Translations under genes and position numbers: made by a program
NCBI RefSeq assembly: GCF_018531465.1
Contig: NZ_JAHDTF010000015.1
Coordinates: 1 to 64,000, forward strand
DNA length: 64,000 bases
Direction: 5' to 3'
Source: Sphaerisporangium fuscum
GTDB lineage: Bacteria; Actinomycetota; Actinomycetes; Streptosporangiales; Streptosporangiaceae
Part shown: piece after piece, positions 52,870 through 61,135 of the stretch
How the letters are laid out: the number at the start of each line of letters is the position of its first letter
How positions within the stretch are numbered: the stretch's first letter is position 1
The notes under the pieces: generated by a model
The model's input: the letters and a program-made list of their open reading frames with translations, nothing else
Told to the model about the DNA's origin: nothing
Database searches by the model: none

Positions 52870-53250
52870 TCACGCGCTGGTGAGCCGGCCGGAGACGGTA
52901 CGGAGGCGGTGGCGCGCGAGCGCGAGGTTCGAACGCTCCAGGTCGAGCCGCAGGTACAGCAGGACCGGCCCGGTGAGGGGCGTCTCCAGCGGCCTCAGCA
53001 GGTGATGGCCCTTGTCGGAGGTGATGATGATGTCGTCGACCCGGACGGTGCCGTCGGGCGAGGCGAACGCCAGCCCGTCGAGGGTGGCCCGCAGGGCTCG
53101 GCTGAGGGCGGCGGCGGACTCCTGCGGGTCGAGGTGCGGCGCGGTCCTGCCGACGGCCAGGGCGGCCCCGCCGGTCTCCTCGATCACGAGCGCGTCGAGT
53201 GCGCCGGGAATGGCCAGGATATCGGTGAGACAGTCTTCGATATCGAACAC
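52870..53250 (-). CDS. Roadblock/LC7-like protein C
   Basis: A 126-aa roadblock-fold protein, first gene of the operon. IPGALDALVIEETGGAALAVG and DDIIITSDKGHHLLRPL are the core strands. Its end, LYLRLDLERSNLALARHRLR, parallels protein A. GTG 53250 has GAGGAG 6 nt upstream. The three roadblock proteins plus the PATAN protein, without kinase, DUF742 or GTPase, differ from the classical conservon gene set. Confidence 0.82.
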   Translation of the reverse strand: MFDIEDCLTDILAIPGALDALVIEETGGAALAVGRTAPHLDPQESAAALSRALRATLDGLAFASPDGTVRVDDIIITSDKGHHLLRPLETPLTGPVLLYLRLDLERSNLALARHRLRTVSGRLTSA

Positions 53251-53529
53251 GGTCAGCTCCTCGCCGGACGGTGGTCCCTTCCGTACCTGGCGGCCAACTT
53301 TAGAGAGAGCACGGCGAAGGCCGATTAGCTGGTATTCATCCTGAAAGCAGTGAGATATAAGGATCTTTCACCAGGTAGAAGGATTCGCCGACCGGATGCC
53401 AAACCGGGTGTAGAACGCAGTTCGGTGCGGCCGGACAACAAACGTCTCGGCCCCGCAAAAGCGGAGCAGTCGTACAAACCGCCTTAACTACGAGAAAAAG
53501 CTGGGAACAACGCGCGCCCGGACATGCGA
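53251..53529 (-). other. Promoter region of the roadblock operon
   Basis: About 280 bp without a gene, AT-richer than the neighbours. TATATC around 53349-53354 on the minus strand is a possible -10. No palindrome strong enough to call an operator was seen. Confidence 0.4.
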
Positions 53530-53564
53530 CAGCCGGCCCGCCGAATACTGTGGCGGACCGGCTG
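53530..53564 (-). terminator. Terminator after the penicillin-binding protein gene
   Basis: Thirteen-base arms (53530-53542 and 53552-53564), with one G-U pair and a 9-nt loop, begin 25 nt after the stop. A short T-run follows about 40 nt later. Confidence 0.75.
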
Positions 53565-53588
53565 CGGTGGTCGCGACGAGCCGGGGGA

Positions 53589-55949
53589 TCAGCGGGTGTG
53601 CCCGCGAGCCCCCGTGGTCCTGGGCGTGCCCGTGGTCTTCGGCTTCCCTGTGGTGCCGGGAGTGTCGGTGGTCTTCGGGGTCCCCGTGGTGTCGGGGGCG
53701 TCCGTTCCCGTCGCCTTCGTCGTGCCGGGTGTGACGCCGCCGTAGCCGCCGTCGTTGTTGCCCGTCTGGTCGCCCCCGCCGTTGTGGTCCTCGCGGGCCG
53801 GCGGCCTGGGCGCGCAGTCCGCGCCGCACCCGCCGAAGCGCGAGGTGTTGATCGGCTCGAACTTCGTCTCCTTGGTGCCCTTGAGGGCCGCGATCATGGT
53901 GTCCTTCCAGATCGGGCCCGGGATGGTGGCGCCGAAGACCGAGCCGTAGGTCGTGCCGCCGATGCTCACGCCGCTGAGCTTGTGCTGGATGGCGCCGCGC
54001 GGGTCACCGATGCTGACCGCCGCGGACAGGTCGGGGGTGAACCCGGCGAACCAGGCGGTGGAGTAGTCGTCGGTGGTGCCGGTCTTGCCCGCCGCGTCCC
54101 GTCCGATGCCGCCCACGCCGCTCATCGTGCCCTTGGTCAGCACGCCCGACAGGATGTGGGCCGTGGTGTCGGCGACCTCGGGGTCGATCGCCTGGTGGCA
54201 CTGCGGCTTGAAGTCGGTCACCTTGCCCTTCTGGTCGGTGATCTGCGTGATGGCCATCGGGGCGCAGTACTTGCCGCGCGCGCCGATGGCGGCGTAGGCG
54301 TTGGCGACGGTGACCGGATCCATCTCGTTGATACCGAGGGTGAAGGTCTCGAACTCCTTCAGCGGCGCGCCGTCGGCGCGCTTGATGCCGAGCGACTTGG
54401 CGGTCTGGACCGTCTCGCACAGGCCGACGCGCTGCTCCAGCTGGAGGAAGAACGTGTTCACCGAGTGCCAGGTGCCGGTCTGCAGGGTCTCGAAACCGCC
54501 GCCCGGCTCGTCGTTACTGATGACGTCGCCAGGGGAGCCGATGGGCTGGCCCTTGCAGTTCTTGAACGCGGAGTAGCTGGGGGCGCGGTAGGAGCTGCCG
54601 GCGTTGATGCCGTCGTTGATCTTCATGCCCTTGGTGAGGGCCGTGATCAGAGTGAAGGTCTTGAACGTCGAGCCGGCCTGGAAGCCGCCCAGGCCGCCGT
54701 GGGCGTTGTCGGCCACGATGTTGTAGGAGATCGAGTTGCTCTTGCTCTTGCCGCTGTCGTACTTGCGGCTGGCCGCCATGGCCTTGATCATGCCGGTGCC
54801 GGGCTGTACCAGGGCCTCCGAGGCGACCGGGTTGTCGGAGGCGAAGACGCGCTTCTCGATGGCCTTGTCGGCCGCCGCCTGCATCTTGGGGTCGATCGTC
54901 GTCTTGATCGTCAGGCCGCCGCGGTAGAGGAACCGGGCGCGGTCCTCGGCCGTCTTGCCGAAGGCCCGGTTGCCGAGGATCTCGTCGCGGACGTAGACGC
55001 AGAAGTACGGATAGGGGCTGTCCTGGCAGTTGCCGTGCAGGCCCGTGCCCTTGTAGCCCAGCTTGTGGGCCTTGGCCGCAGCGGCCTGCTGTGGAGTGAT
55101 CTTGCCGAGATTCCGCATGCGGTCGAGCACGACGTTGCGCCGGGCGAGCAGCCGCTGGCGGTTCTTGCGGCCGCCCTCGGGGTCGGTGGCGACGGGCAGC
55201 TGCACGGCGCCCGCCAGCGTCGCGGCCTGCCAGAGGTTCAACTGGGAGGCGTGCACGCCGAAGAACCGCTTCGCCGCGGCCTCCACGCCGTTGGCGCCGG
55301 CGCCGAAGTAGGCGATGTTGAGGTACTTCTCGAGGATCTGGTCCTTGGTGTACTTCTGCTCGACGCCCATCGCGTAGCGCAGCTCGTTCAGCTTGCGCCC
55401 ATAGCTGGGGGCCAGGGCCTTCTGCTTCTCCTCTTTGGTGACCGCCATGTTGTAGATCACCTGCTTGACGTACTGCTGGGTGATGCTGGAGCCGCCCTGG
55501 CTCACCCCGCCCGACTGCAGGTTGCGCGCCAGCGCCCGCATGGTGCCTTCGAGGTCGATCGCGCCGTGCTCGTAGAAGCGGTAGTCCTCGATCGCCACGA
55601 TCGCGGTCTTCATCACGTCGGAGATCTGGTCGAACGGCACGACCTCGCGGTTGACGTCCCAGAACTGCGCGATCTGGTGGCCCTTGGCGTCCAGGACGGT
55701 GGTCTTCTCAGGTAGCGGGACGTCCGGCAGGTCGGTCGGCTTCAGGTCGAGGTCGTCGGTCGCGGTGACGATCGCCGCGCCCGCGCCCCCGACGGCCGGC
55801 ATCGCGATCCCTGCGGCCAGCACCCCGGCCGCCACGGCGGCCACGGCCAGCCGCGCCAGTTTGGTGCCGGTGGACGATCGGGCCTCCACCTGGCTCGGGC
55901 CGCCTCCGCGCCCTGCGGTGTCGTCCCCCGGTTCGTCGAAGAGGTTCAT
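53589..55949 (-). CDS. Bifunctional penicillin-binding protein (class A)
   Basis: A 786-aa cell-wall synthase. There is a short cytoplasmic N-terminus, a membrane helix about residues 32-60, and a glycosyltransferase 51 domain about 85-270 (EDYRFYEHGAIDLEG with catalytic Glu; GGSSITQQYVKQ). The transpeptidase domain is about 350-650 with GSTFK (catalytic Ser), HSVN and KTGTT. The C-terminal 90 residues are a Thr/Pro/Gly/Lys-rich tail with repeated TTGTPKTT-like units, probably cell-wall spanning. It polymerises and crosslinks peptidoglycan. ATG 55949. It is a single gene with its own terminator. Confidence 0.95.
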   Translation of the reverse strand: MNLFDEPGDDTAGRGGGPSQVEARSSTGTKLARLAVAAVAAGVLAAGIAMPAVGGAGAAIVTATDDLDLKPTDLPDVPLPEKTTVLDAKGHQIAQFWDVNREVVPFDQISDVMKTAIVAIEDYRFYEHGAIDLEGTMRALARNLQSGGVSQGGSSITQQYVKQVIYNMAVTKEEKQKALAPSYGRKLNELRYAMGVEQKYTKDQILEKYLNIAYFGAGANGVEAAAKRFFGVHASQLNLWQAATLAGAVQLPVATDPEGGRKNRQRLLARRNVVLDRMRNLGKITPQQAAAAKAHKLGYKGTGLHGNCQDSPYPYFCVYVRDEILGNRAFGKTAEDRARFLYRGGLTIKTTIDPKMQAAADKAIEKRVFASDNPVASEALVQPGTGMIKAMAASRKYDSGKSKSNSISYNIVADNAHGGLGGFQAGSTFKTFTLITALTKGMKINDGINAGSSYRAPSYSAFKNCKGQPIGSPGDVISNDEPGGGFETLQTGTWHSVNTFFLQLEQRVGLCETVQTAKSLGIKRADGAPLKEFETFTLGINEMDPVTVANAYAAIGARGKYCAPMAITQITDQKGKVTDFKPQCHQAIDPEVADTTAHILSGVLTKGTMSGVGGIGRDAAGKTGTTDDYSTAWFAGFTPDLSAAVSIGDPRGAIQHKLSGVSIGGTTYGSVFGATIPGPIWKDTMIAALKGTKETKFEPINTSRFGGCGADCAPRPPAREDHNGGGDQTGNNDGGYGGVTPGTTKATGTDAPDTTGTPKTTDTPGTTGKPKTTGTPRTTGARGHTR

Positions 55950-56000
55950 GCCCCGCCCCTGTTTCGAACAAAAAAGTCTCCCCCAAGCCTATAGGGAAGA

Positions 56001-56981
56001 TCAAGGGTGACTTTCCGGCTTCGGGCCATCGGAATGACCCTCGATGAGGAGGGCCAGGGCGTCCAGCATCGGTTCGAGGCCGAACTCGAAGAGGTCGTCG
56101 AGGCGCAGATCATAGCCGCCTTCGAGGGAGCCGATGATCCTGGTGAAGGTGGGGTAGCGGCCGGAGGAGGTGATGGCCTCCAGCATCGGCGTCTGCCTCT
56201 CCATCCACTCGTCCTCCGACAGGCCCGTGGTCGCCTCGGCCTGCACCGCCCATTCGAGGTTCACCGCGATGCTCTGCACGTAGCTGTAGAACAGGACGTG
56301 CACGTCGAGGGCCGTCTTCGGGTCGAGGCCCTGGCCGTCGAGGACGCGCAGCGCCCATTCGGCGTACACCATCAGGTTCGGCAGCAGCAGCGGGCGGGTG
56401 AGCGGGGTGACCTGGGCCAGCCATGGATGCCTTCGGTGCACCGCCCACAGTTTGCGCGCCGCCAGCGCCAGGCTCTCCCGCCAGCCGTGGGGAGGGTCGT
56501 CGGGGTAGGACTCCTCGCCGTAGGCGGCGTCGGCCATCAGCAGGACCAGCTCGTCCTTGCCGTCGACGTACCGGTACGGCGTCATGGCGGCGACGCCGAG
56601 CCGCGCCGCGACCCCCCGCATGGACAGCGCCGCGAGCCCCTCCGCGTCCGCGATCTCGGTGGCGGCCCGCACCACGCGCTCGCGGGTCAGCTCCTGGTGC
56701 TCGGCGGGCCGGGCGGGGCCGACCAGTGCGGAGGTCGTACGGCGCCGGGTGCCCTCCGCGGGCCCGGTCACCACGGTGCCGACGCGGGGCACGGCCTGCA
56801 CGAGCCCCTGGTGGCGCAGGACGGACAGCGCCTTGGTGGCGGTGGCGAGCGCGACGTCCCACTCGCGGGCGATGCGGCGTGTGGAGGGGACCGGGTCGCC
56901 GGGGGCGAGCTCGCCGCTCGCGATGCGCCGCCGGATGTCGTCGACGATGCGCAGATATGGCGGATCGATTTTCTCGGCCAC
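56001..56981 (-). CDS. GntR-TetR fusion transcriptional regulator
   Basis: A 326-aa regulator with two DNA-binding domains. Residues 5-75 are a GntR winged helix (YLRIVDDIRRRIASGELAPG...ALSVLRHQGLVQAVP). Residues 98-150 are a TetR HTH (RERVVRAATEIADAEGLAALSMRGVAARLGVAAMTPYRYVDGKDEL) with the TetR C-terminal domain (TetR_C_1 type) to the end. GTG 56981 with AGGAG upstream is used; 37 further in-frame residues cover the operator. It is divergent from an FAD monooxygenase, the usual gene pair, and two palindromes lie between them. Confidence 0.9.
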   Translation of the reverse strand: MAEKIDPPYLRIVDDIRRRIASGELAPGDPVPSTRRIAREWDVALATATKALSVLRHQGLVQAVPRVGTVVTGPAEGTRRRTTSALVGPARPAEHQELTRERVVRAATEIADAEGLAALSMRGVAARLGVAAMTPYRYVDGKDELVLLMADAAYGEESYPDDPPHGWRESLALAARKLWAVHRRHPWLAQVTPLTRPLLLPNLMVYAEWALRVLDGQGLDPKTALDVHVLFYSYVQSIAVNLEWAVQAEATTGLSEDEWMERQTPMLEAITSSGRYPTFTRIIGSLEGGYDLRLDDLFEFGLEPMLDALALLIEGHSDGPKPESHP

Positions 56982-56996
56982 GGACGTCCCTTTCTC

Positions 56997-57010
56997 CTGT
57001 ACTAGTACAG
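56997..57010. promoter_or_regulatory. Operator palindrome 1 of GntR-TetR regulator
   Basis: CTGTACTAGTACAG is a perfect 14-bp palindrome, 16 bp upstream of the regulator's start. It is repeated, with one change, 47 bp away, and fits a TetR/GntR operator. Confidence 0.7.
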
Positions 57011-57043
57011 AGCTTAGCGGCGACGACGGTGATCGAGACCCTA

Positions 57044-57057
57044 CTGTGCTAGTACAG
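57044..57057. promoter_or_regulatory. Operator palindrome 2 of GntR-TetR regulator
   Basis: CTGTGCTAGTACAG differs from operator 1 at one position and lies between it and the monooxygenase start at 57136. Paired sites suggest co-repression of both divergent genes. Confidence 0.65.
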
Positions 57058-57135
57058 CCGGGCATTTCCCTGCAGTTGGCAGCCTTGTGCATACGCTGTA
57101 CATTCAGCCGCGTACAACGTATTCAAGGAGGTTCC

Positions 57136-58239
57136 GTGAAGACCGTACTGATCTCGGGCGCCGGTGTCGCGGGATGCGCGCTCGCCTACTGGCTCCACCG
57201 CCACGGCTTCGCCCCGACCGTGGTGGAGCGGGCGTCCGGCCTCCGGCCTGGCGGGCAGGCGATCGACGTGCGCGGCGTCGCGCTGCGGGTCGTCGACGAG
57301 ATGGGCGTCGGGAGCGAGATGCGCGCGCTGCGCACCAGGATGCGCGGCATGTCGATGCTCGACGGCGACGGCAACGAGGTCATGCGCACGACGGAGATGA
57401 CCTACAGCGCCGGCCGCCTCGACGGTGAGGACGTCGAACTGCTCCGCGACGACCTCGTGCGGCTCCTGCACGAGCACACCCGCGAGGCCGTCGAGTACGT
57501 CTTCGGCGACTCCATCGTCTCCCTGGAGGAGGACGGCGCCGGTGTGCGGGCCGGGTTCGAGCGTGGCGCGCCCCGCACGTTCGACCTCGTCGTCGGCGCC
57601 GACGGACTGCACTCGGCGGTGCGCCGCCTCGTCTTCGGCGAGGAGGGCCGCTTCAGCCGTCCCCTCGGCATGGCCCTTGGCGTCTTCGCCACCGAGAACT
57701 TCCTCGGCCTGGAGGACTGGCAGATGTGGCTGCGGGAGGGCGAGGCCGGGTACGGCATCTTCCCCGTGCGCGACAACACCGAGCTGCGGGTCGCGTTCGG
57801 CTTCGCGGCCGAGCCGCCCGGTCACGACTACGGCGACGCCGAACGGCAGAAGACACTGGCCGCCGAGCGGCTCGCGGGACTGCGCTGGGAGACGCCGCGG
57901 CTGCTCAAGGCCATGCGGGAGGCCTCCGACTTCTACTTCGACGCCATGGCCCAGATCCACATGGACCGCTGGACGCGGGGGAGGGTGGCGCTGGTCGGCG
58001 ACGCCGGGTACTGCGCGTCGCCGCTGTCGGGCCAGGGCACCAGTCTCGCGCTGGTGGGAGCGTACGTGCTCGCGCGCGAGCTCGGCGCGGCGGGGGACGA
58101 CCACGGCGCCGCGTTCGCGCGGTACGAGGAGCGCATGCGCCCGTTCGTCGAGGCCAACCAGGCGCTCGCCCTGGAGAACCCCGGTGGGCCGGCCTCCGAG
58201 GAGTCGGTCGGGCGCGCGAAGAACGCCATCACCCTCTGA
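57136..58239 (+). CDS. FAD-dependent monooxygenase (TetX/PHBH-like)
   Basis: A 367-aa flavoprotein hydroxylase. The FAD-binding GAGVAGCALAYWL is at residues 8-20, DLVVGADGLHSAVRRL near 155-170, and GRVALVGDAGYCASPLSGQGTSLAL near 283-307 (the GD motif). These are class A monooxygenases that hydroxylate aromatic compounds or inactivate antibiotics such as tetracycline. GTG 57136 has AAGGAGG upstream; the frame upstream of it is intergenic. It is divergent from the GntR-TetR regulator, which probably represses it until an inducer is present. Confidence 0.93.
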   Translation: MKTVLISGAGVAGCALAYWLHRHGFAPTVVERASGLRPGGQAIDVRGVALRVVDEMGVGSEMRALRTRMRGMSMLDGDGNEVMRTTEMTYSAGRLDGEDVELLRDDLVRLLHEHTREAVEYVFGDSIVSLEEDGAGVRAGFERGAPRTFDLVVGADGLHSAVRRLVFGEEGRFSRPLGMALGVFATENFLGLEDWQMWLREGEAGYGIFPVRDNTELRVAFGFAAEPPGHDYGDAERQKTLAAERLAGLRWETPRLLKAMREASDFYFDAMAQIHMDRWTRGRVALVGDAGYCASPLSGQGTSLALVGAYVLARELGAAGDDHGAAFARYEERMRPFVEANQALALENPGGPASEESVGRAKNAITL

Positions 58240-58282
58240 ACCCGCGGCCGCCCCGGTCCGGACCGCCTCCCGCGCCGGCCGC

Positions 58283-58288
58283 TACGGT
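58283..58288 (+). promoter_or_regulatory. -10 element of a probable leaderless promoter
   Basis: TACGGT lies 6 nt before ATG 58295 of the DUF523 gene. Confidence 0.55.
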
Positions 58289-58294
58289 GAAGGC

Positions 58295-58798
58295 ATGGAG
58301 AGGATCCTCGTCAGCTCGTGCCTGCTCGGACGGCCGGTGCGCTACGACGGCCGGGCCAAGACCGTCGACGACGCGCTGCTCGCCCGCTGGCGTGACGAGG
58401 GCCGGCTGGTGCCCTTCTGCCCCGAGGTCACGGGCGGGCTGCCGGTGCCGAGGCCGCCGGCGGAGATCGAGGGCGGCGCGGGCGGGGCGGCCGTGCTGGC
58501 GGGCGCCGCGCGCATCCTGACGCCCGCCGAGGACGACGTGACGCCCCAGTTCCTCGCCGGAGCCCGGGCCGCGCTCGCCATGGCCGAGTCCAGGGGCGTC
58601 CGGATCGCCCTGCTGAAGGAGGGCAGCCCCTCCTGCGGCAGCCTCCAGGTCCACGACGGCACGTTCTCCGGCGGGCGGCTCCCGGGGGCGGGAGTGACGA
58701 CGGCCCTGCTCGAGGCGCACGGCATCCGCGTCTTCGGCGAGGACCGCATCCCCGACGCGGCCGCGTACCTCGACCGGCTCGAAGCCGCCGGCCGCTAG
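58295..58798 (+). CDS. DUF523 family protein
   Basis: A 167-aa cytosolic protein of the DUF523 family. The N-terminal ILVSSCLLGRPVRYDG and the Cys motif in KEGSPSCGSLQVHDG are diagnostic, and FCPEVTGGLPVPRPPAEI is also conserved. Three cysteines (SSC, FCP, SCG) could bind metal. The family's reaction is not established. ATG 58295 fits a leaderless promoter. Confidence 0.92.
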   Translation: MERILVSSCLLGRPVRYDGRAKTVDDALLARWRDEGRLVPFCPEVTGGLPVPRPPAEIEGGAGGAAVLAGAARILTPAEDDVTPQFLAGARAALAMAESRGVRIALLKEGSPSCGSLQVHDGTFSGGRLPGAGVTTALLEAHGIRVFGEDRIPDAAAYLDRLEAAGR

Positions 58799-58801
58799 CC
58801 G

Positions 58802-59392
58802 TCAGAGGCGGGTGAAGCGGAGGTCGGCGACGGTGGTCCAGGGGCCGTTCTTGCGCCTGTCGACCATCGTCAGCGTGGGGCCGGCGCAGGTGAAGGCGGC
58901 GTTCTGGACGAGCGGCCCGTCGTAGTACCCCTGCGCCAGGCGCGACCGGACCGTACCGGACGGGCCCTTGACGTAGGGGTCGGTGTAGGTGGTCGCCTCC
59001 TTGGCGTCGCCGGTGGCGCCCGTCCGGGAGACGGCGATCCGGCCCTGGCGGTCGCCGGTCACCTTCGCCCGTGCCTTCAGCGCGCCGCTGTACTGGTCCC
59101 AGCCGGTGGTGTTGTCGCTCTGCAGTTTGAAGACGACCTTCTTCGAGCCGGTGAAGTCGTAGGTGGCCCCGGTCGCGGTGAGTGTCAGCCTGGTGCCGGC
59201 GCCGCCCTTGAGGACGTCGGTGGCGGCCGAGCTCTCCACGGTCGCCCCCTTGGAGACGATCTTCATGGCGGTCAGCTTCCAGGCCCCCTGGTAGCACGCG
59301 GCCCTGACCGAGGCCTGGGCCGGAGCGGCGACGGCCGCCGTCCCGGCGATGAGCGCCGTCGCCAGGCCGAGCCCCACAGTCGTACGCAACAT
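58802..59392 (-). CDS. Secreted hypothetical protein
   Basis: A 196-aa protein with a signal peptide (LGLATALIAGTAAVAAPAQA, cleavage near residue 29), a Cys near the mature N-terminus (AACYQGAWKL) and one near the C-terminus (FTCAGP), possibly a disulfide. The body is beta-rich (TRLTLTATGATYDFTGSKK). It does not match a named family that I recognise. ATG 59392 has GGGGAA upstream. It is convergent with the DUF523 gene, the two stops being only 3 nt apart. Confidence 0.8.
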   Translation of the reverse strand: MLRTTVGLGLATALIAGTAAVAAPAQASVRAACYQGAWKLTAMKIVSKGATVESSAATDVLKGGAGTRLTLTATGATYDFTGSKKVVFKLQSDNTTGWDQYSGALKARAKVTGDRQGRIAVSRTGATGDAKEATTYTDPYVKGPSGTVRSRLAQGYYDGPLVQNAAFTCAGPTLTMVDRRKNGPWTTVADLRFTRL

Positions 59393-59438
59393 GACAAATT
59401 CCCCTGATCCACCAGAATCATGATCGTGCGCGGAGAAC

Positions 59439-60671
59439 CTATCGCACGGCATCCTCGGCGGAATCGTCACCGATGACGGCCTTCTCGTCGGGCTTGAAGA
59501 CCAGCACGTTGTCGATGTACGACCGCAGCGCGGCGTCCAGGCCGACGTCGCGGCCCGCGGCCTCGGACATGAACCAGCGGTGGTCGAGCACCTCGTGGAA
59601 CAGCTGCGCCGGCTCCAGCTTGCCGCGCAGCTCCGGCGGGATCGCGTTGACGGTCGGCTGGAAGCTCTCGGCGAGCCAGCGGTGGGCGACGATGGCCTCG
59701 TCCTCGTGGCGCAGTCCCTTGGCGACCCGGAAGGAGTCGAGGTCGTTGAGCAGGCGCCGTGCCTGGTTCTCCTCGACGTCGAGGCCGGTGAGGCGCAGCA
59801 GGCGCCGCTGGTGGTGCCCGGCGTCCACGACCTTCGGCCGGACGATCAGGCGTGCCGTGCCGGCCTTGCGGCGGACCATCATCTCGGCGACGTCGAATCC
59901 CAGGTTGTTGAGCCGGCGGATCCGCTGGTCGATGAGGTGCCACTCGACGTCCTCGACGATCTCCTCCTCGGTGAGCTCCTTCCACAGCCGGTGGTAGCGG
60001 GCGACGAGCTCCTCGGCGAAGGCGAGGGGGTCGATCGACGGGTGCAGGAAGCCGCCGGCCTCCAGGTCCAGCATCTCGCCGTAGATGTTGACGTGGGCGA
60101 CCTCGATGTCCTGGCCGCGCTGGCCCTCGCTGAGCACCGGGTGCAGCTCGCCGGTCTCCGCGTCGACGAGGTAGGCCGCGAACGCGCCCGCGTCGCGCCG
60201 GAACAGGGTGTTGCTCAGCGAGCAGTCGCCCCAGTAGAACCCGGCCAGGTGCAGGCGCACCAGCAGCACGGCGAGGGCGTCGAGCAGGCGGATGAGCGTG
60301 TCGGGCCGCAGCGTGCCCGACAGCATCGCCCGGTACGGCAGCGAGAACTGCAGGTGCCGTGTGATCAGGGCCGAGTCCAGCCGCTCGCCGTCCGCCGTCG
60401 TCCGTCCGGTCACCACCGCCACCGGCTCGACCGAGGGGGTGTCGTGGCGCATCAGGTCCCACAGGAGCTGGTACTCCCGCTTGGCGTACCGCTCGCTGAT
60501 CTCCTTGATGGCGTACACCCGTCCCGACAGCCGGGCGAACCGCACGATGTGCCGGGAGATGCCGCGGGGGAGGCGTACGAGGTGGTGCTCGGGCCAGTCC
60601 TCCAGGGGGAGGTCCCAGGGCAGGCGGATGAGGTCCGGATCGCTGGGAGCGCCAGTCATCTGCAGCGGCAA
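59439..60671 (-). CDS. DUF4032 protein with kinase-like domain
   Basis: A 410-aa protein. Residues 35-225 have a lipopolysaccharide-kinase-like fold (IKEISERYAKREYQLLWDL; GFYWGDCSLSNTLFRRDAG corresponding to the catalytic HRD/GDxSxxN loop; LVDAETGEL to the DFG-like site). The DUF4032 domain is at about 230-400. TTG 60671 with GAGGAG at 8 nt fits better than ATG 60659, whose ribosome site is too far. The substrate of any phosphotransfer is unknown. Confidence 0.87.
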   Translation of the reverse strand: MPLQMTGAPSDPDLIRLPWDLPLEDWPEHHLVRLPRGISRHIVRFARLSGRVYAIKEISERYAKREYQLLWDLMRHDTPSVEPVAVVTGRTTADGERLDSALITRHLQFSLPYRAMLSGTLRPDTLIRLLDALAVLLVRLHLAGFYWGDCSLSNTLFRRDAGAFAAYLVDAETGELHPVLSEGQRGQDIEVAHVNIYGEMLDLEAGGFLHPSIDPLAFAEELVARYHRLWKELTEEEIVEDVEWHLIDQRIRRLNNLGFDVAEMMVRRKAGTARLIVRPKVVDAGHHQRRLLRLTGLDVEENQARRLLNDLDSFRVAKGLRHEDEAIVAHRWLAESFQPTVNAIPPELRGKLEPAQLFHEVLDHRWFMSEAAGRDVGLDAALRSYIDNVLVFKPDEKAVIGDDSAEDAVR

Positions 60672-60877
60672 CCCTTTGCTCCTCGCAAGTCGGGGATGTT
60701 GGTTCCGACGCTAGCCGGTTCGTGCCTTCGACGGCAGCGGGGTCCGCTTGGTGGACGTTCGAGGGGTCTGTTCGGTCATGACCGGGTTTCCGGTGTAAGG
60801 CGGCAGAGGTGGAAAGTGACGCCCTTCGTACGAGAACCGACCGGACCTGAGGCGTCACCTGGGAAGGCTCGCGATGG

Positions 60878-60893
60878 GCTGGTCTAGACCGGC
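60878..60893. promoter_or_regulatory. DasR-like site (dre) upstream of ngcE
   Basis: GCTGGTCTAGACCGGC contains the GGTCTAGACC core of the DasR-responsive element, the GntR-family GlcNAc regulator of Streptomyces. It is just upstream of a TTGTTT/CATAGT promoter and 240 bp before the GlcNAc-importer gene. Confidence 0.75.
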
Positions 60894-60904
60894 TCAAGGG
60901 GGTG

Positions 60905-60932
60905 TTGTTTTCCCCTCAAGGTGTGCCATAGT
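60905..60932 (+). promoter_or_regulatory. Candidate upstream ngcE promoter
   Basis: TTGTTT (60905-60910) and CATAGT (60927-60932) with a 16-bp spacer, next to the DasR-like site. It would give a 5' leader of about 200 nt. Confidence 0.4.
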
Positions 60933-61053
60933 CGGCCTGTGACCTGTGATGTTGTTAGGTTACGGAGGGGTCTCCCGAGGTGCCGGTTCCGGCCGTGGGT
61001 CGCGGTCTGTTTGCCGATCGGCCACAGGTCGATCACGGGATGGCCCATACCAC

Positions 61054-61082
61054 TTGACGGTGCACGGCGATGGACGTACGTT
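61054..61082 (+). promoter_or_regulatory. Proximal ngcE promoter
   Basis: TTGACG (61054-61059) and TACGTT (61077-61082) are separated by 17 bp, an excellent sigma-A-type promoter. Transcription would begin about 61089, at the edge of the ROK-like operator. Confidence 0.65.
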
Positions 61083-61092
61083 CCTCGAACAT

Positions 61093-61109
61093 TTAGGAAA
61101 CTTTCCTGA
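61093..61109. promoter_or_regulatory. ROK-family-like operator
   Basis: AGGAAA-C-TTTCCT palindrome within TTAGGAAACTTTCCTGA, like the operators reported for ROK-family sugar regulators. It lies just after the predicted transcript start, an ideal repression site. Confidence 0.6.
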
Positions 61110-61135
61110 TTGATTCGCCCCACCTGGAGGGTTGC

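Noticed and set aside
53589..53860. Short repeats in the 3' end of the penicillin-binding protein gene, superficially CRISPR-like
   Set aside because: They encode the Thr/Pro/Gly-rich tail in frame, without spacers or constant repeat length.
53550..55715. 721-codon plus-strand open frame
   Set aside because: Antisense to the penicillin-binding protein, whose catalytic motifs are intact.
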